A stretch of 38,127 nucleotides of DNA. Source: Candidatus Uhrbacteria bacterium. Lineage in GTDB: Bacteria > Patescibacteriota > Patescibacteriia > UBA9934. Location of the stretch: the NCBI GenBank assembly GCA_030688135.1, contig JAUYIW010000022.1, forward strand, positions 1-38,127. Reading direction: 5' to 3'. Positions within the stretch are counted from its first letter, which is position 1. Each line of letters begins with the position of its first letter. The position numbers and the translations under genes were made by a program. Below the pieces are notes generated by a model. It saw only the letters and a list, made by a program, of their open reading frames with translations. It was not told where the DNA came from and did not search any database. Below are positions 1-7,674 of this stretch, one piece after another.

Positions 1-38
1 GATTAACTCTGATTAACTTAAACTTATCTTTTGGAGAG
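1..38. other. left-edge spacer
   Basis: Short AT-rich stretch before the first palindrome. It contains GATTAACT twice in direct orientation (1-8 and 11-18). No gene is visible. Confidence 0.4.
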
Positions 39-86
39 ATCAAAAAACATGTTTTAGTCCGATCGGACTAAAACATGTTTTTTGAT
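39..86. repeat. perfect 48-bp palindrome, TCCGATCGGA family (copy A1)
   Basis: Every base from 39 to 86 pairs with its mirror base around the centre at 62/63. The core is TCCGATCGGA and each arm contains ACATGTTTTAG. A6 on the left and T6 on the right would make a bidirectional hairpin terminator, and its right edge lies 2 nt beyond the stop codon of the minus-strand gene 89-625. It may act as a terminator, as a protein-binding dyad, or both. The core recurs at 670, 12499, 37171 and 37268. Confidence 0.9.
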
Positions 87-88
87 TC

Positions 89-625
89 CTAACGGATTGC
101 AAGTGCCCTGTACACAAGAATGTAATCCTCGGCCTTTATAAGTTTTATTAAATCACGTAACTGGAATATAACATCTCTTTCACCTTCCCAGACGCTTTTT
201 TGTATCATCCGAAAGTCAGATTTCTTAAGAAGTTCTCGAAAACTTGACCTGACTCGACGAATATCTTCAGGAACATCGAATACCACAATACAAACCTCGC
301 CCTCAGGTAACATCGCTTCGGTAGTGAATATCTCAGTCTTTAAAGCAGACTCGTATCCCGCATCGGTCAATCGATACAGTATTTTATTGCCCTCAAATTT
401 TAGCTCAATTAACTTTTGCTTCTCTAGCTCCCTTAACTTTCTACGTTCTCCTTGCTCCTCGAACCGCCTTCTATCGTGCGCTATCTCTGCTCTTGGGATA
501 GTTAAATATGGCCTGACTCTATAAGAGCGCATACCCGATTCAAAAATACTTCCCGCTGTGTCGGCTAGTGAAAGTAGGATTTTCTTAGTAGCGTTTGAGA
601 TGGGCTTCGCATTATGATCTTTCAT
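89..625 (-). CDS. PaaX-like winged-helix protein with Cas2-like C-terminal domain
   Basis: 178 aa. Residues about 1-100 are basic and look like a winged-helix DNA-binding domain (IPRAEIAHDRRRF, then LRELEKQKLIEL and ILYRLTDAGYE). Residues about 110-178 resemble the ferredoxin-like fold shared by PaaX C-terminal domains and Cas2: a first strand CIVVFDVPED with Asp in the Cas2 position, an Arg-rich helix, then FRMIQKSVWEG, matching the Cas2 pattern RxQxSVFE. No cas1, other cas gene or CRISPR array is present, so an adaptation role is unlikely. A stand-alone regulator or nuclease is more plausible. The gene is bracketed by TCCGATCGGA palindromes (39-86 and 658-691), and the upstream one abuts its probable -10, suggesting autoregulation. 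The family assignment is by motif reading only. Confidence 0.75.
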   Translation of the reverse strand: MKDHNAKPISNATKKILLSLADTAGSIFESGMRSYRVRPYLTIPRAEIAHDRRRFEEQGERRKLRELEKQKLIELKFEGNKILYRLTDAGYESALKTEIFTTEAMLPEGEVCIVVFDVPEDIRRVRSSFRELLKKSDFRMIQKSVWEGERDVIFQLRDLIKLIKAEDYILVYRALAIR

Positions 626-653
626 AATGAACAGATTAATATATTTACAATTA

Positions 654-659
654 AGTATA
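654..659 (-). promoter_or_regulatory. possible -10 of the PaaX/Cas2-like gene
   Basis: Read on the minus strand this is TATACT, about 28 nt before the ATG at 625. The imperfect palindrome 658-691 overlaps its upstream edge and covers the spacer and -35 region, so a protein bound there would block transcription. No clear -35 is seen. Confidence 0.4.
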
Positions 660-691
660 CATGATTTGATCCGATCGGACTAAAACATGTT
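658..691. repeat. imperfect palindrome, TCCGATCGGA family (copy A2)
   Basis: Right arm GGACTAAAACATGTT is identical to copy A1. The left arm (TACATGATTTGATCC) differs at four positions. The core TCCGATCGGA is at 670-679. It lies just upstream of the PaaX/Cas2-like gene, where an operator would be expected. Confidence 0.8.
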
Positions 692-749
692 CATTGCAAA
701 GATTGAAACTTTATTTCTTGGTCTGCTTTAAAAGAATGATTTTAAACAA

Positions 750-796
750 ATAAAAACCCTGCAGTAGATCGGCCGATGCCGATGCACTACAGGGCT
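750..796 (-). terminator. Rho-independent terminator of 829-1374
   Basis: CCCTG-AGT on one side pairs with ACT-CAGGG on the other, with further internal complementarity (ATCGG/CCGAT). On the minus strand the stem is followed by TTTTTATTTG. It lies about 40 nt past the stop codon of the minus-strand gene. Confidence 0.75.
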
Positions 797-828
797 ACGC
801 CACGACGTAAATCGCGGAAGGTAGGGCG

Positions 829-1374
829 CTATGCGCCTGGGGTAAGTTCTCTGGTCTCTGTCAGTGTCTTTGAACTCTGATCCGGCGGGTTCCAGCCAAA
901 GCGAATCTTCAGAATCCGCATATGCATTTGCTGGGTAAAGATGAGACGCTCTTTCCTAGCGGCGCAGTCACTGCGAACGGCGTCAAGGTCAATGTCAAGC
1001 TCCTCATACACCAGTGCAGGAAGCTTGCCGTAAGGATCGTCCTCATTGAACAGAACACGCTCGATTACAAAAATTTCATTCGCATCTTCGAGCAATTCCT
1101 TCAATCCCTCTTGCTTCAAAAACTCAGCGTATGCGCGTCGCTCAGGATCTCGCCAACGTCTGATCATTGCGATTCCACTAACGACGATAAACAAGGCATT
1201 CATAGCCATGGCGGAAACAGCCAGATAGAAAGCTGTCGAATCCGACTCCCTAGAGGTCACGCAACCTAGGGTCAGCAAACCGAACACGGTAGCGCCAGAG
1301 ATGAACAGAAAGATTCCATTTCCCATGGTCGATCGACAACGAACATCATCCTCATTAAAGTACGTTATTTCCAT
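829..1374 (-). CDS. hypothetical two-TM membrane protein
   Basis: 181 aa. Two hydrophobic segments, about residues 20-40 (IFLFISGATVFGLLTLGCV) and 48-70 (AFYLAVSAMAMNALFIVVSG), are followed by a charged helical C-terminal tail of about 110 residues (RRWRDPERRAYAEFLKQEG onward). The start is supported by GGGAGAG a few nt upstream. The gene has its own promoter (1405-1433) and terminator (750-796), and its coding sequence looks richer in G+C than the neighbouring greA and lysS, as in four other isolated genes here. I do not recognise the family. Confidence 0.75.
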   Translation of the reverse strand: MEITYFNEDDVRCRSTMGNGIFLFISGATVFGLLTLGCVTSRESDSTAFYLAVSAMAMNALFIVVSGIAMIRRWRDPERRAYAEFLKQEGLKELLEDANEIFVIERVLFNEDDPYGKLPALVYEELDIDLDAVRSDCAARKERLIFTQQMHMRILKIRFGWNPPDQSSKTLTETRELTPGA

Positions 1375-1404
1375 GGTCTCTCCCGATGTTATAGATCTAG
1401 TAAG

Positions 1405-1433
1405 ACATTATCGCTTATGTGGCGAAAAGTCAA
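1405..1433 (-). promoter_or_regulatory. sigma70-type promoter of 829-1374
   Basis: On the minus strand, TTGACT (1428-1433) is separated by exactly 17 nt from TAATGT (1405-1410). The SD-like GGGAGAG and the ATG follow about 30 nt downstream. Confidence 0.6.
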
Positions 1434-1560
1434 CAATAAACTAGCCAAATTTATAGGGATTAGGTACAATGTTTTTGAAACTAAATATCAAGGTGGAAGA
1501 AGTGAAATAAGTGAATAAGTTAATTTATCAGCTTTTCACGTTTATCATTTTTTTCACCTT

Positions 1561-1566
1561 TATAAC
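1561..1566 (+). promoter_or_regulatory. -10 element close to the greA start
   Basis: TATAAC lies 8 nt before the greA ATG and no SD is visible, so greA may be transcribed as a nearly leaderless mRNA. Confidence 0.4.
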
Positions 1567-1574
1567 TTTGTAAT

Positions 1575-2036
1575 ATGGATCAGCATTATGTAAGCGACGA
1601 AGGACTCCAGACTTTAAAAGATGAGGTTGAGAATAGAAAAACAACCCTTCGACGCGAGATAGCGGAAAAAATCAGCATCGCGAAAGATCAAGGTGACCTT
1701 TCAGAGAATTTTGAATATCAAGATGCAAAAGATCAACAAGCAGAAAATGAAACCAGAATTCTGTATCTTGAAGAACTTATAAAAAGTGCGGTTGTAGTTG
1801 AGAGAAGGGAAGGCGAAAGCACGATTAACGTTGGATCAAAATTTATAGTCGAAACAGCAGATGGTGGAACAAAGGAATTTGAACTTGTGGGAGCAACAGA
1901 GACCGATCCTCTCTCAGGAAAAATTAGCAATGAATCACCGCTTGGAAATAAATTTATTGGATCGTCCATTGGTGACACTATCAAAATGGAAACGCCTGGT
2001 GGGGCAATGACGTATAAAATTATTTCAATCGAGTAA
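1575..2036 (+). CDS. greA: transcription elongation factor GreA
   Basis: 153 aa, close to the usual 155-160. GreA rescues backtracked RNA polymerase by stimulating transcript cleavage. The N-terminal coiled coil (about 1-75) carries the acidic tip DQGDLSENFEYQDAK with the conserved Asp and Glu residues inserted into the secondary channel. The C-terminal FKBP-like domain (about 85-153) ends in the typical GNKFIGSSIGDTI and IISIE. It is the first gene of a plus-strand run; lysS begins 29 nt after its stop, and these two genes are often adjacent. Confidence 0.97.
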   Translation: MDQHYVSDEGLQTLKDEVENRKTTLRREIAEKISIAKDQGDLSENFEYQDAKDQQAENETRILYLEELIKSAVVVERREGESTINVGSKFIVETADGGTKEFELVGATETDPLSGKISNESPLGNKFIGSSIGDTIKMETPGGAMTYKIISIE

Positions 2037-2065
2037 ATGCAAGTTATAAGTTAAGAGACTAAATT

Positions 2066-3550
2066 ATGATCCCAGAGGAAATAGCAAGAAGAGAGCGGCT
2101 AAAATTAATTAGAGACGCTGGCATTGATCCATACCCTGCAGATTCGGGAAGAACACATTTAATACATGAGGTTCTTTTAAAATTTGATGATCTTGAAACT
2201 TCGGCTGATCCGGTCACTATAGCGGGACGAATGCGATCAAAACGAAAGCACGGTGGAGTTACATTTATAACACTCGAGGACGCAAGTGGCCGAATGCAGG
2301 TTGTTTTACATAGAGACTCTATTGGAGCTGAAGAATACCAAGCATTTCATGATCGCTCAGACGTTGGAGATTTTTTTGATTTTACAGGCCCTGTTTTTAA
2401 AACTCAAAAAGGAGAACAGTCAATAAATACAGTAAGCTACAAAATACTTACAAAAAGTCTATTGCCGTTGCCTGAAAAATGGCATGGCTTAACCGACACC
2501 GAAAAGCGCTACAGAAAGCGTTATCTTGATTTTATTGCCAATCCGGAAGCTATTGTTTTTGCAAAAGCCCGTGCGAATATGGTTCGAGCTATTCGAACAT
2601 TCTTGGAAGATGAAGGTTTTATGGAGGTTGAAACTCCAATTTTGCAGCCAATTCCGGGTGGAGCAAATGCAAAACCGTTTGTAACACATCACAATTCACT
2701 TCATGCTGATTTTTACCTTCGAATCGCACCGGAGCTTTACCTAAAACGATTGCTCGTTGGTGGATTTGAAAAAGTTTTCGAATTTGCAAGATGCTTCCGA
2801 AACGAAGGTATTAGCCCTCAGCATAATCCGGAATTTACTCAGGTTGAAACATATTGGGCATATGCCACCATCGAACAGCTCACCGATCACCTTGAGCGAA
2901 TGTTTGTGACTGCGCTAAAAGCTGTTACAGGCGGAAATAAGCTTATGATCGATGGCAAGGAATTTACAATCAATATTCCATTACCGCGTCACACTTTTCA
3001 TGATGTTGTACAAAAAGAAAGTGGTATAGATCTTGATAACTTTACAGATGAAGCCTCGCTTAGAACAGAAATATCAAACCGGAATATTAATACCAAGGAT
3101 GTTGTAGGATACGGAGATTTAATCGATCACCTATATAAAAAGCTTGTTCGACCAAAACTTATTGAACCGCAGTTTGTTATTGACTATCCGTCTGCAATGA
3201 AACCTCTCGCTAAACGAAGAGAAGGTGGCCAGTATAGCGCTAGCTCACAATTGCTTATAAATGGCTCAGAGGTTCTAAATAGTTTCAACGAGCTAAACGA
3301 TCCGCTCGAACAAGAAGAGCGATTCCAAGAACAGGATGCACTGCGAGAGCGTGGAAGCGACGAAGCTCAACACGCTGATTACGATTACGTTACAGCATTA
3401 AAGCACGGCATGCCTCCTGCGGCAGGCTATGGAATTGGGATCGATCGACTTGCAATGTTGCTCGCCGGAGTGCAAAATCTAAAAGAAGTAATTCTTTTCC
3501 CAACGCTAAAACCAGTTGAAGATGAAGAAACTAATGATGACTCCGAGTAA
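2066..3550 (+). CDS. lysS: lysyl-tRNA synthetase, class II
   Basis: 494 aa, normal length. It charges tRNA-Lys. The N-terminal OB-fold anticodon-binding domain (about 50-150, with VTIAGRMRSKRKHGGVTFITL) is followed by the class II core: motif 2 FRNEGISPQHNPEFTQVE and motif 3 GYGIGIDRLAMLLAG near the C-terminus. The sequence GGANAKPFVTHHNSLHADFYLRIAPELYLKR is split by convention into GGANAKPFVTHHN and FYLRIAPELYLKR, both typical of LysRS-II. The next gene starts within a few nucleotides of the stop, suggesting co-transcription. Confidence 0.97.
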   Translation: MIPEEIARRERLKLIRDAGIDPYPADSGRTHLIHEVLLKFDDLETSADPVTIAGRMRSKRKHGGVTFITLEDASGRMQVVLHRDSIGAEEYQAFHDRSDVGDFFDFTGPVFKTQKGEQSINTVSYKILTKSLLPLPEKWHGLTDTEKRYRKRYLDFIANPEAIVFAKARANMVRAIRTFLEDEGFMEVETPILQPIPGGANAKPFVTHHNSLHADFYLRIAPELYLKRLLVGGFEKVFEFARCFRNEGISPQHNPEFTQVETYWAYATIEQLTDHLERMFVTALKAVTGGNKLMIDGKEFTINIPLPRHTFHDVVQKESGIDLDNFTDEASLRTEISNRNINTKDVVGYGDLIDHLYKKLVRPKLIEPQFVIDYPSAMKPLAKRREGGQYSASSQLLINGSEVLNSFNELNDPLEQEERFQEQDALRERGSDEAQHADYDYVTALKHGMPPAAGYGIGIDRLAMLLAGVQNLKEVILFPTLKPVEDEETNDDSE

Positions 3551-3554
3551 TAAT

Positions 3555-3956
3555 ATGACGCGTGTTTTAGTATTTGGAACATTTGATCATTTGCACCCTG
3601 GGCATGAGCATTTTTTAAAAGCTGCACAGGCTCTTGGAGATGAATTGATAGCTTGCCTAAGTCCTGATAAGATCGTCTTAAAGTTAAAGGACAGGGAAGT
3701 CATGAATAGTTATTCAAAAAGGAAAAAAGCCTTGGAAAGCGCAGGATTCTGTGATAAAGCTGTACAAGGAGACTCGAGTCTTGGAGGATATCAAATTATT
3801 AAGAAAATCAAGCCTGATATTATAGCGCTAGGATACGATCAGAAGGCTTTAAAGGCCGATTTAAAGCGTTGGATGGCCGAAAACGAACAAAGTATCGTGC
3901 TGAAGACAATCAGTGCATATAAGCCCAAAATCTATAAATCAAGTCTATTAAAATAG
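3555..3956 (+). CDS. cytidylyltransferase-fold protein, FAD synthetase (RibL/TagD)-like
   Basis: 133 aa from the chosen ATG at 3555, 4 nt after the lysS stop. An upstream in-frame ATG at 3516 would overlap lysS and add 13 residues not seen in the family. The start of the Rossmann-type fold is clear: VLVFGTFDHLHPGHEHFL carries the HxGH nucleotide-binding motif. The C-terminus ends KIYKSSLLK, comparable to the (I)SST/KSS loop of glycerol-3-phosphate cytidylyltransferases and archaeal-type FAD synthetases. The substrate cannot be decided from sequence; an FMN adenylyltransferase role is an inference. Confidence 0.85.
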   Translation: MTRVLVFGTFDHLHPGHEHFLKAAQALGDELIACLSPDKIVLKLKDREVMNSYSKRKKALESAGFCDKAVQGDSSLGGYQIIKKIKPDIIALGYDQKALKADLKRWMAENEQSIVLKTISAYKPKIYKSSLLK

Positions 3957-4002
3957 ACTACCGGGGCAACCACATTTTGTTACACCTACACGATCCGCAC
4001 CA

Positions 4003-4010
4003 TATATAAC
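4003..4010 (+). promoter_or_regulatory. probable -10 of the serS leader transcript
   Basis: TATATAAC; the hexamer TATAAC at 4005-4010 would place the transcription start near 4015-4017, exactly where the large hairpin begins. The -35 is poor (TTGTTA lies too far upstream). Confidence 0.45.
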
Positions 4011-4014
4011 ACAT

Positions 4015-4143
4015 CTTGAATTACGAAACTCGATGAGATTTGCGTGAACGGGCTGTCGATCCCCGTGAACCCTACTAAAACGTAGGGAGAACGGGGGCGA
4101 CGGGCGCCCGTGAACGCAAAGATCGCAAGTTTCGTAATTCAAG
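4015..4143 (+). ncRNA. 129-nt structured leader (candidate regulatory RNA) upstream of serS
   Basis: One long rod can be drawn by hand with about 48 bp: 4015-4030 pairs with 4128-4143 (16 bp, perfect), 4031-4033 with 4123-4125, 4039-4045 with 4114-4120, 4048-4053 with 4106-4111, 4055-4058 with 4098-4101, 4061-4066 with 4091-4096, and 4070-4075 with 4082-4087, closed by loop TAAAAC. Interruptions are mainly G-A rich: GA opposite GA (4046-4047/4112-4113), GAA opposite AGA (4067-4069/4088-4090), and a TGA bulge followed by GA/GA (4034-4038/4121-4122), which fits a kink-turn. No T-box sequence and no T-run follow, so it is neither a T-box nor a simple terminator. It ends 34 nt before the serS ATG. 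Confidence 0.6.
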
Positions 4144-4177
4144 GTAACACAAGACCTAAAACCTATTCCATCCAAAT

Positions 4178-5446
4178 ATGATTGACATCAAGTTGTTACG
4201 TGAAGACCCTAAATTCATAATTGACGCTGCAAAAGCCAAAAACGTCGAAGTTGACATCGACCGAATTTTAGAGCTCGACAGAAAAGTTAAGGCTCTTAAA
4301 TCTGAAATTGAAAGTATTGCTGCTCAAAAAAATGAGGCGTCCGGAAGTATTGCCTCTGCAGAAAAAGATGAAAAGAAAAAACTAATCGACGATATGACAG
4401 CGATTAGTAAAAAAGAGGAAGAGCTAAAAGCTAGCCTATCGCCACTTTCTGAAGAACTAGATGAACTACTTTTTAAAATTCCAAATCCATCAGCAAGCGA
4501 TGTTACAGTTGCAGTAAGTGAAGACGAAAATGAAGTTATTCGAACAGTAGGAGAACCTACAAAATTCAAGTTTACGCCAAAGGATCACATAGAGCTTGGA
4601 AAGCTACTCGATATTATCGATACCGAATCAGCGTCAAAGGCAAGCGCATCACGTTTTGTTTATTTGAAAGGCGACGCTGTAATGCTTCAATTCGCGCTAA
4701 TGCAATATGCGTTACAAACCGCCATGAAGCACGGCTTTGTCCCTGTTGTAGTGCCTCACCTAATAAACGCAAAGGCAATGCGAGCAATGGGATATCTTGA
4801 GCATGGCGGACACGATGAAATCTACTATCTTGCAAAAGATAACATGTACCTGATTGGAACGTCAGAACAGGCGCTTGGTCCTATGCATATCGATAAAACT
4901 ATCGACGCATCTGAACTACCGCTTCGATATATTGGATATTCGCCTTGCTACCGTCGCGAAGCAGGCTCGTACGGCAAAGACACAAAGGGAATAATACGGT
5001 TACATCAATTCGACAAAATGGAAATGTTTAGCGTAACTAAGCCTGAAAATTCTGATGCCGAGCATGAACTAATTCTAAGTATTGAAGAAGAACTTATGCA
5101 AGGACTTGGTATTCCGTATCAGGTGCTAAAAATGGTCTCGGGAGATTTGGGACTTCCTGCTGCACGAAAATATGACATTGAAGCATGGGTGCCTTCGCAA
5201 GAGAAATATCGAGAAACACATTCTTGCAGTACAACTACAGACTTCCAAGCTCGAAGACTGAATACAAAGTTTAAAGAAGGAAAGGAGAAGCCACAGTTTG
5301 TTCATATGTTGAATGGCACTGCGTTTGCAATCGGACGAACAATTGTAGCGATTTTAGAAAACTTTCAGCAAGAAGACGGTTCAGTTATCATTCCAGAAGT
5401 ACTACGTCCGTTTATGGGCAAGGACGTAATGACTCCTAAGGCGTAG
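4178..5446 (+). CDS. serS: seryl-tRNA synthetase
   Basis: 422 aa, usual length. It charges tRNA-Ser and supplies Ser-tRNA. The N-terminal long coiled coil (about 25-105, IESIAAQKNEASGSIASAEKDEKKK region, Lys/Glu-rich) binds the tRNA variable arm. The class II core has TSEQALGPMHIDKTI, motif 2 CYRREAGSYGKDTKGIIRLHQ and motif 3 HMLNGTAFAIGRTIVAI, ending with IPEVLRPFMG. It follows a structured leader (4015-4143). alr begins 22 nt after its stop. Confidence 0.97.
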   Translation: MIDIKLLREDPKFIIDAAKAKNVEVDIDRILELDRKVKALKSEIESIAAQKNEASGSIASAEKDEKKKLIDDMTAISKKEEELKASLSPLSEELDELLFKIPNPSASDVTVAVSEDENEVIRTVGEPTKFKFTPKDHIELGKLLDIIDTESASKASASRFVYLKGDAVMLQFALMQYALQTAMKHGFVPVVVPHLINAKAMRAMGYLEHGGHDEIYYLAKDNMYLIGTSEQALGPMHIDKTIDASELPLRYIGYSPCYRREAGSYGKDTKGIIRLHQFDKMEMFSVTKPENSDAEHELILSIEEELMQGLGIPYQVLKMVSGDLGLPAARKYDIEAWVPSQEKYRETHSCSTTTDFQARRLNTKFKEGKEKPQFVHMLNGTAFAIGRTIVAILENFQQEDGSVIIPEVLRPFMGKDVMTPKA

Positions 5447-5468
5447 CCCTTAAACATGAATTAAAAAC

Positions 5469-6611
5469 ATGGCTACTCCCGGCGAAAAAACTTGGGTAGA
5501 AATAAATAGCGCAGCGCTTCGATCAAATATTGAAGCGCTGCGTTCTATTCTAAATCCAGAGAGTAAATTTTGCGCTACCGTAAAAGCAAACGCATACGGG
5601 CACGATATTGAAACCATTGTACGACTAGCTAAGATCGAGGGTGTAGAGCATTTTGCAGTCGACTCGGTGGACGAAGCGATTACTGCGCGCAAAGTTGCAC
5701 CAGAAGCACAAATTTTTATTCTTGGCCATACAGTACCCGAACATTTCGAAGATATTGTTACTCACAATCTTATCCAAACAATCTACGACGAACAGTCCTT
5801 AAACCAACTTGCAGATATTGCAAGCCGAATGCAATCGAGAGCCTTGGCAAACATTAAAATTGAAACTGGTACAAATAGACAGGGAATTCGTGAATTTAAA
5901 CTTCCCGATCTTTTAAGAGCTGCGCGAAGGCATGAACGTTTTGTACAAATAGTTGGAGTATCTTCACATTTTTGCGACGCAGAGAACGTTGAAGATCAAA
6001 ATCTTTTAATGTCGCAACTAGCTAACTTTGACCGCGCGCTAAACACAATTCACGCAACTGATTTTAGTCCACCATATATTCATATTGCTTGCAGTGCAGC
6101 CGCAATGCTTGAGCCAAAATCACACTTCACAATGGCACGATACGGAATTGCGATGTATGGGCTATGGTCCTCAAAAGCACTTGAGAAAAAAATGAAAATT
6201 TCAGGAAAAGTTGACCTTTCGCCTATAATGTCACTTAAAACTAGAATCGCCCAAATTAAGGATATTCCAGCAGGGGATTATGTTGGATATTCAAGGTCTT
6301 TTAGATCTGATCGACCAATCAGAATTGCAGTCTTGCCAATTGGGTATTATGATGGTTTTAGAAGAGCGTACCAGGGTGCAGACGTGTTGATTCAAGGTCA
6401 GCGCTGCAAAAACATTGGAAATATTTGCATGAACATGTTTATGGTAGATGTTTCAAATGTACCACGAGTAAATCCTGGCGACACCGTAACCTTACTAGGT
6501 CGTGATGGTATGCATCAAATAACGGCCGATGAACTCGGGGACCGCACAGGAACGATCAACTACGAAGTCGTAACCGCAATTGGCGCGCACTTGCCAAGAA
6601 TTGTGATTTAG
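5469..6611 (+). CDS. alr: alanine racemase
   Basis: 380 aa. A PLP enzyme converting L- to D-alanine for peptidoglycan. The PLP lysine lies in VKANAYGHDIE (about residue 39). The second catalytic residue is Tyr in YVGYSRSF. RYGIAMYGLW and PIGYYDGFRRAY are also typical, and the C-terminal beta domain ends VVTAIGAHLPRIV. Its place beside ftsQ fits a cell-wall and division cluster. The start follows the serS stop by 22 nt without a clear SD. Confidence 0.96.
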   Translation: MATPGEKTWVEINSAALRSNIEALRSILNPESKFCATVKANAYGHDIETIVRLAKIEGVEHFAVDSVDEAITARKVAPEAQIFILGHTVPEHFEDIVTHNLIQTIYDEQSLNQLADIASRMQSRALANIKIETGTNRQGIREFKLPDLLRAARRHERFVQIVGVSSHFCDAENVEDQNLLMSQLANFDRALNTIHATDFSPPYIHIACSAAAMLEPKSHFTMARYGIAMYGLWSSKALEKKMKISGKVDLSPIMSLKTRIAQIKDIPAGDYVGYSRSFRSDRPIRIAVLPIGYYDGFRRAYQGADVLIQGQRCKNIGNICMNMFMVDVSNVPRVNPGDTVTLLGRDGMHQITADELGDRTGTINYEVVTAIGAHLPRIVI

Positions 6612-6631
6612 ACAAATATATTTAACCTTTC

Positions 6632-6661
6632 TCAATCCGTACATCGGTAGGAACCTTGCAA
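6632..6661 (+). repeat. TCTGTA/GTAGG dispersed repeat, copy a
   Basis: 30 bp containing ATCGGTAGGAACCTTGC, which is matched at 19613-19642. It sits just before the ftsQ ATG (6665), so its TAGGA could serve as a ribosome binding site. Confidence 0.6.
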
Positions 6662-6664
6662 TCT

Positions 6665-7513
6665 ATGAACCGCAGAAATTTTACTAAATCCCACCAAACA
6701 AAGGTGTATGAATCACGGCGTTTTGAGAACCCTTTCTTTCAAGACAAAAAAAGATTCAAATTTCCATGGAAAAAGATATTTGCAAGTATATTGGTATTGA
6801 TAACGCTGTCAGGATTTGTTTATTTTATATTTTATAGTCCGCTTTTTCGAATTAATTCGATTGCAATAACAGGGCTTACAACAATATCTACCGAAAGTGT
6901 TGAAGACGTTATAGAAAACACATTCCTTGAAAAACGCTTGCTAGTTCTTCCAAAAGATAACAGATTTATTTTTCAATCAGATGACCTTCACTCAGCGCTT
7001 CAAGACGCATTTGACTTTGCCGAACTAGACATAACGCAACATGGAAATGCAATAGAAATTTCACTCGAAGAACGAATAACTTCGATTTTATGGGTTTCAG
7101 GAGATCGCTATGTTATTGCTGATCTGGATGGAAATGTTATAGAAGATTTGGTAGCAAATGAAGAAGGTGTGATTGACTTACCTTCAGCGATTCCCAAGGT
7201 TTTTGACGCTAGTTTTAGTGAAATTGCCTTAGGTGATTATGTACTTGCGGAGTACATAATTCAAAACATTATTACGTTCGATTCAGGCGTACGAAAACTA
7301 AATTTTGAACCTGAAGGATACGAAATTGAAAGTCCGGAATTTACTTGGTTCACAGTTAAAACAACAAGTGGACTTGATTTAATGTTTGATGCAGGGAAGG
7401 GGACAGAAGTACAATTACTAGCGCTAGAAGTTACCTTGCGTGAACATAAGGATGACTTAGCCGAACTCGAATATATTGATCTACGTTTTGGCGATCATGT
7501 TTATGTGAAGTAA
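6665..7513 (+). CDS. ftsQ: FtsQ-type cell division protein with POTRA domain
   Basis: 282 aa from ATG 6665 (a TTG at 6656 would add three residues). The short basic cytoplasmic tail with FKFPWKK is followed by one TM (IFASILVLITLSGFVYFIF, about 35-56), then a POTRA-like domain (FRINSIAITGLTTIS... to about residue 130) and a C-terminal domain with VIADLDGNVIEDL and YIDLRFGDHVYVK, typical of FtsQ/DivIB. It acts in the divisome, scaffolding FtsL/FtsB. It is the last gene of the run; a dispersed repeat follows at 7522. Confidence 0.85.
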   Translation: MNRRNFTKSHQTKVYESRRFENPFFQDKKRFKFPWKKIFASILVLITLSGFVYFIFYSPLFRINSIAITGLTTISTESVEDVIENTFLEKRLLVLPKDNRFIFQSDDLHSALQDAFDFAELDITQHGNAIEISLEERITSILWVSGDRYVIADLDGNVIEDLVANEEGVIDLPSAIPKVFDASFSEIALGDYVLAEYIIQNIITFDSGVRKLNFEPEGYEIESPEFTWFTVKTTSGLDLMFDAGKGTEVQLLALEVTLREHKDDLAELEYIDLRFGDHVYVK

Positions 7514-7521
7514 ATTAACAA

Positions 7522-7562
7522 GGGACCTACCGATGTACAGATAGTTACCGATATACAGATTG
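7522..7562 (-). repeat. TCTGTA/GTAGG dispersed repeat, copy b (inverted)
   Basis: Read on the minus strand it matches copy d (36004-36043) at most positions: ATCTGTA-like units followed by TCGGTAGGTCCC. It sits just after the ftsQ stop. Confidence 0.75.
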
Positions 7563-7613
7563 AGAAGAGATGAAAAGGAAATACTTCAGATTTCGCTTCT
7601 TGAATCACGATTC

Positions 7614-7642
7614 TTGACAAAGATATCAATTCTTGTTTAACT
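7614..7642 (+). promoter_or_regulatory. promoter of 7675-8550
   Basis: TTGACA at 7614-7619, a 17-nt spacer, then TTAACT (7637-7642). The -35 is consensus and the -10 weak. The SD and ATG follow about 30 nt later. Confidence 0.5.
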
Positions 7643-7674
7643 TTAATATTGATCTTTCAAAAACGGAGGAAAAA

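Noticed and set aside
39-691. CRISPR-Cas locus, from the Cas2-like domain and repeats
   Set aside because: No cas1 or other cas genes and no spacer-repeat pattern; the repeats are palindromes at irregular distances.
3516-3554. Upstream start of the cytidylyltransferase inside lysS
   Set aside because: Adds 13 residues outside the family fold; ATG 3555 just after the lysS stop is simpler.
4015-4143. T-box riboswitch for serS
   Set aside because: No T-box core sequence, no antiterminator and no U-run terminator; the structure is one rod.
7633-7674. TTG-initiated longer form of the membrane protein at 7675
   Set aside because: GGAGG at 7665-7669 points to ATG 7675, and the added residues overlap the promoter region.
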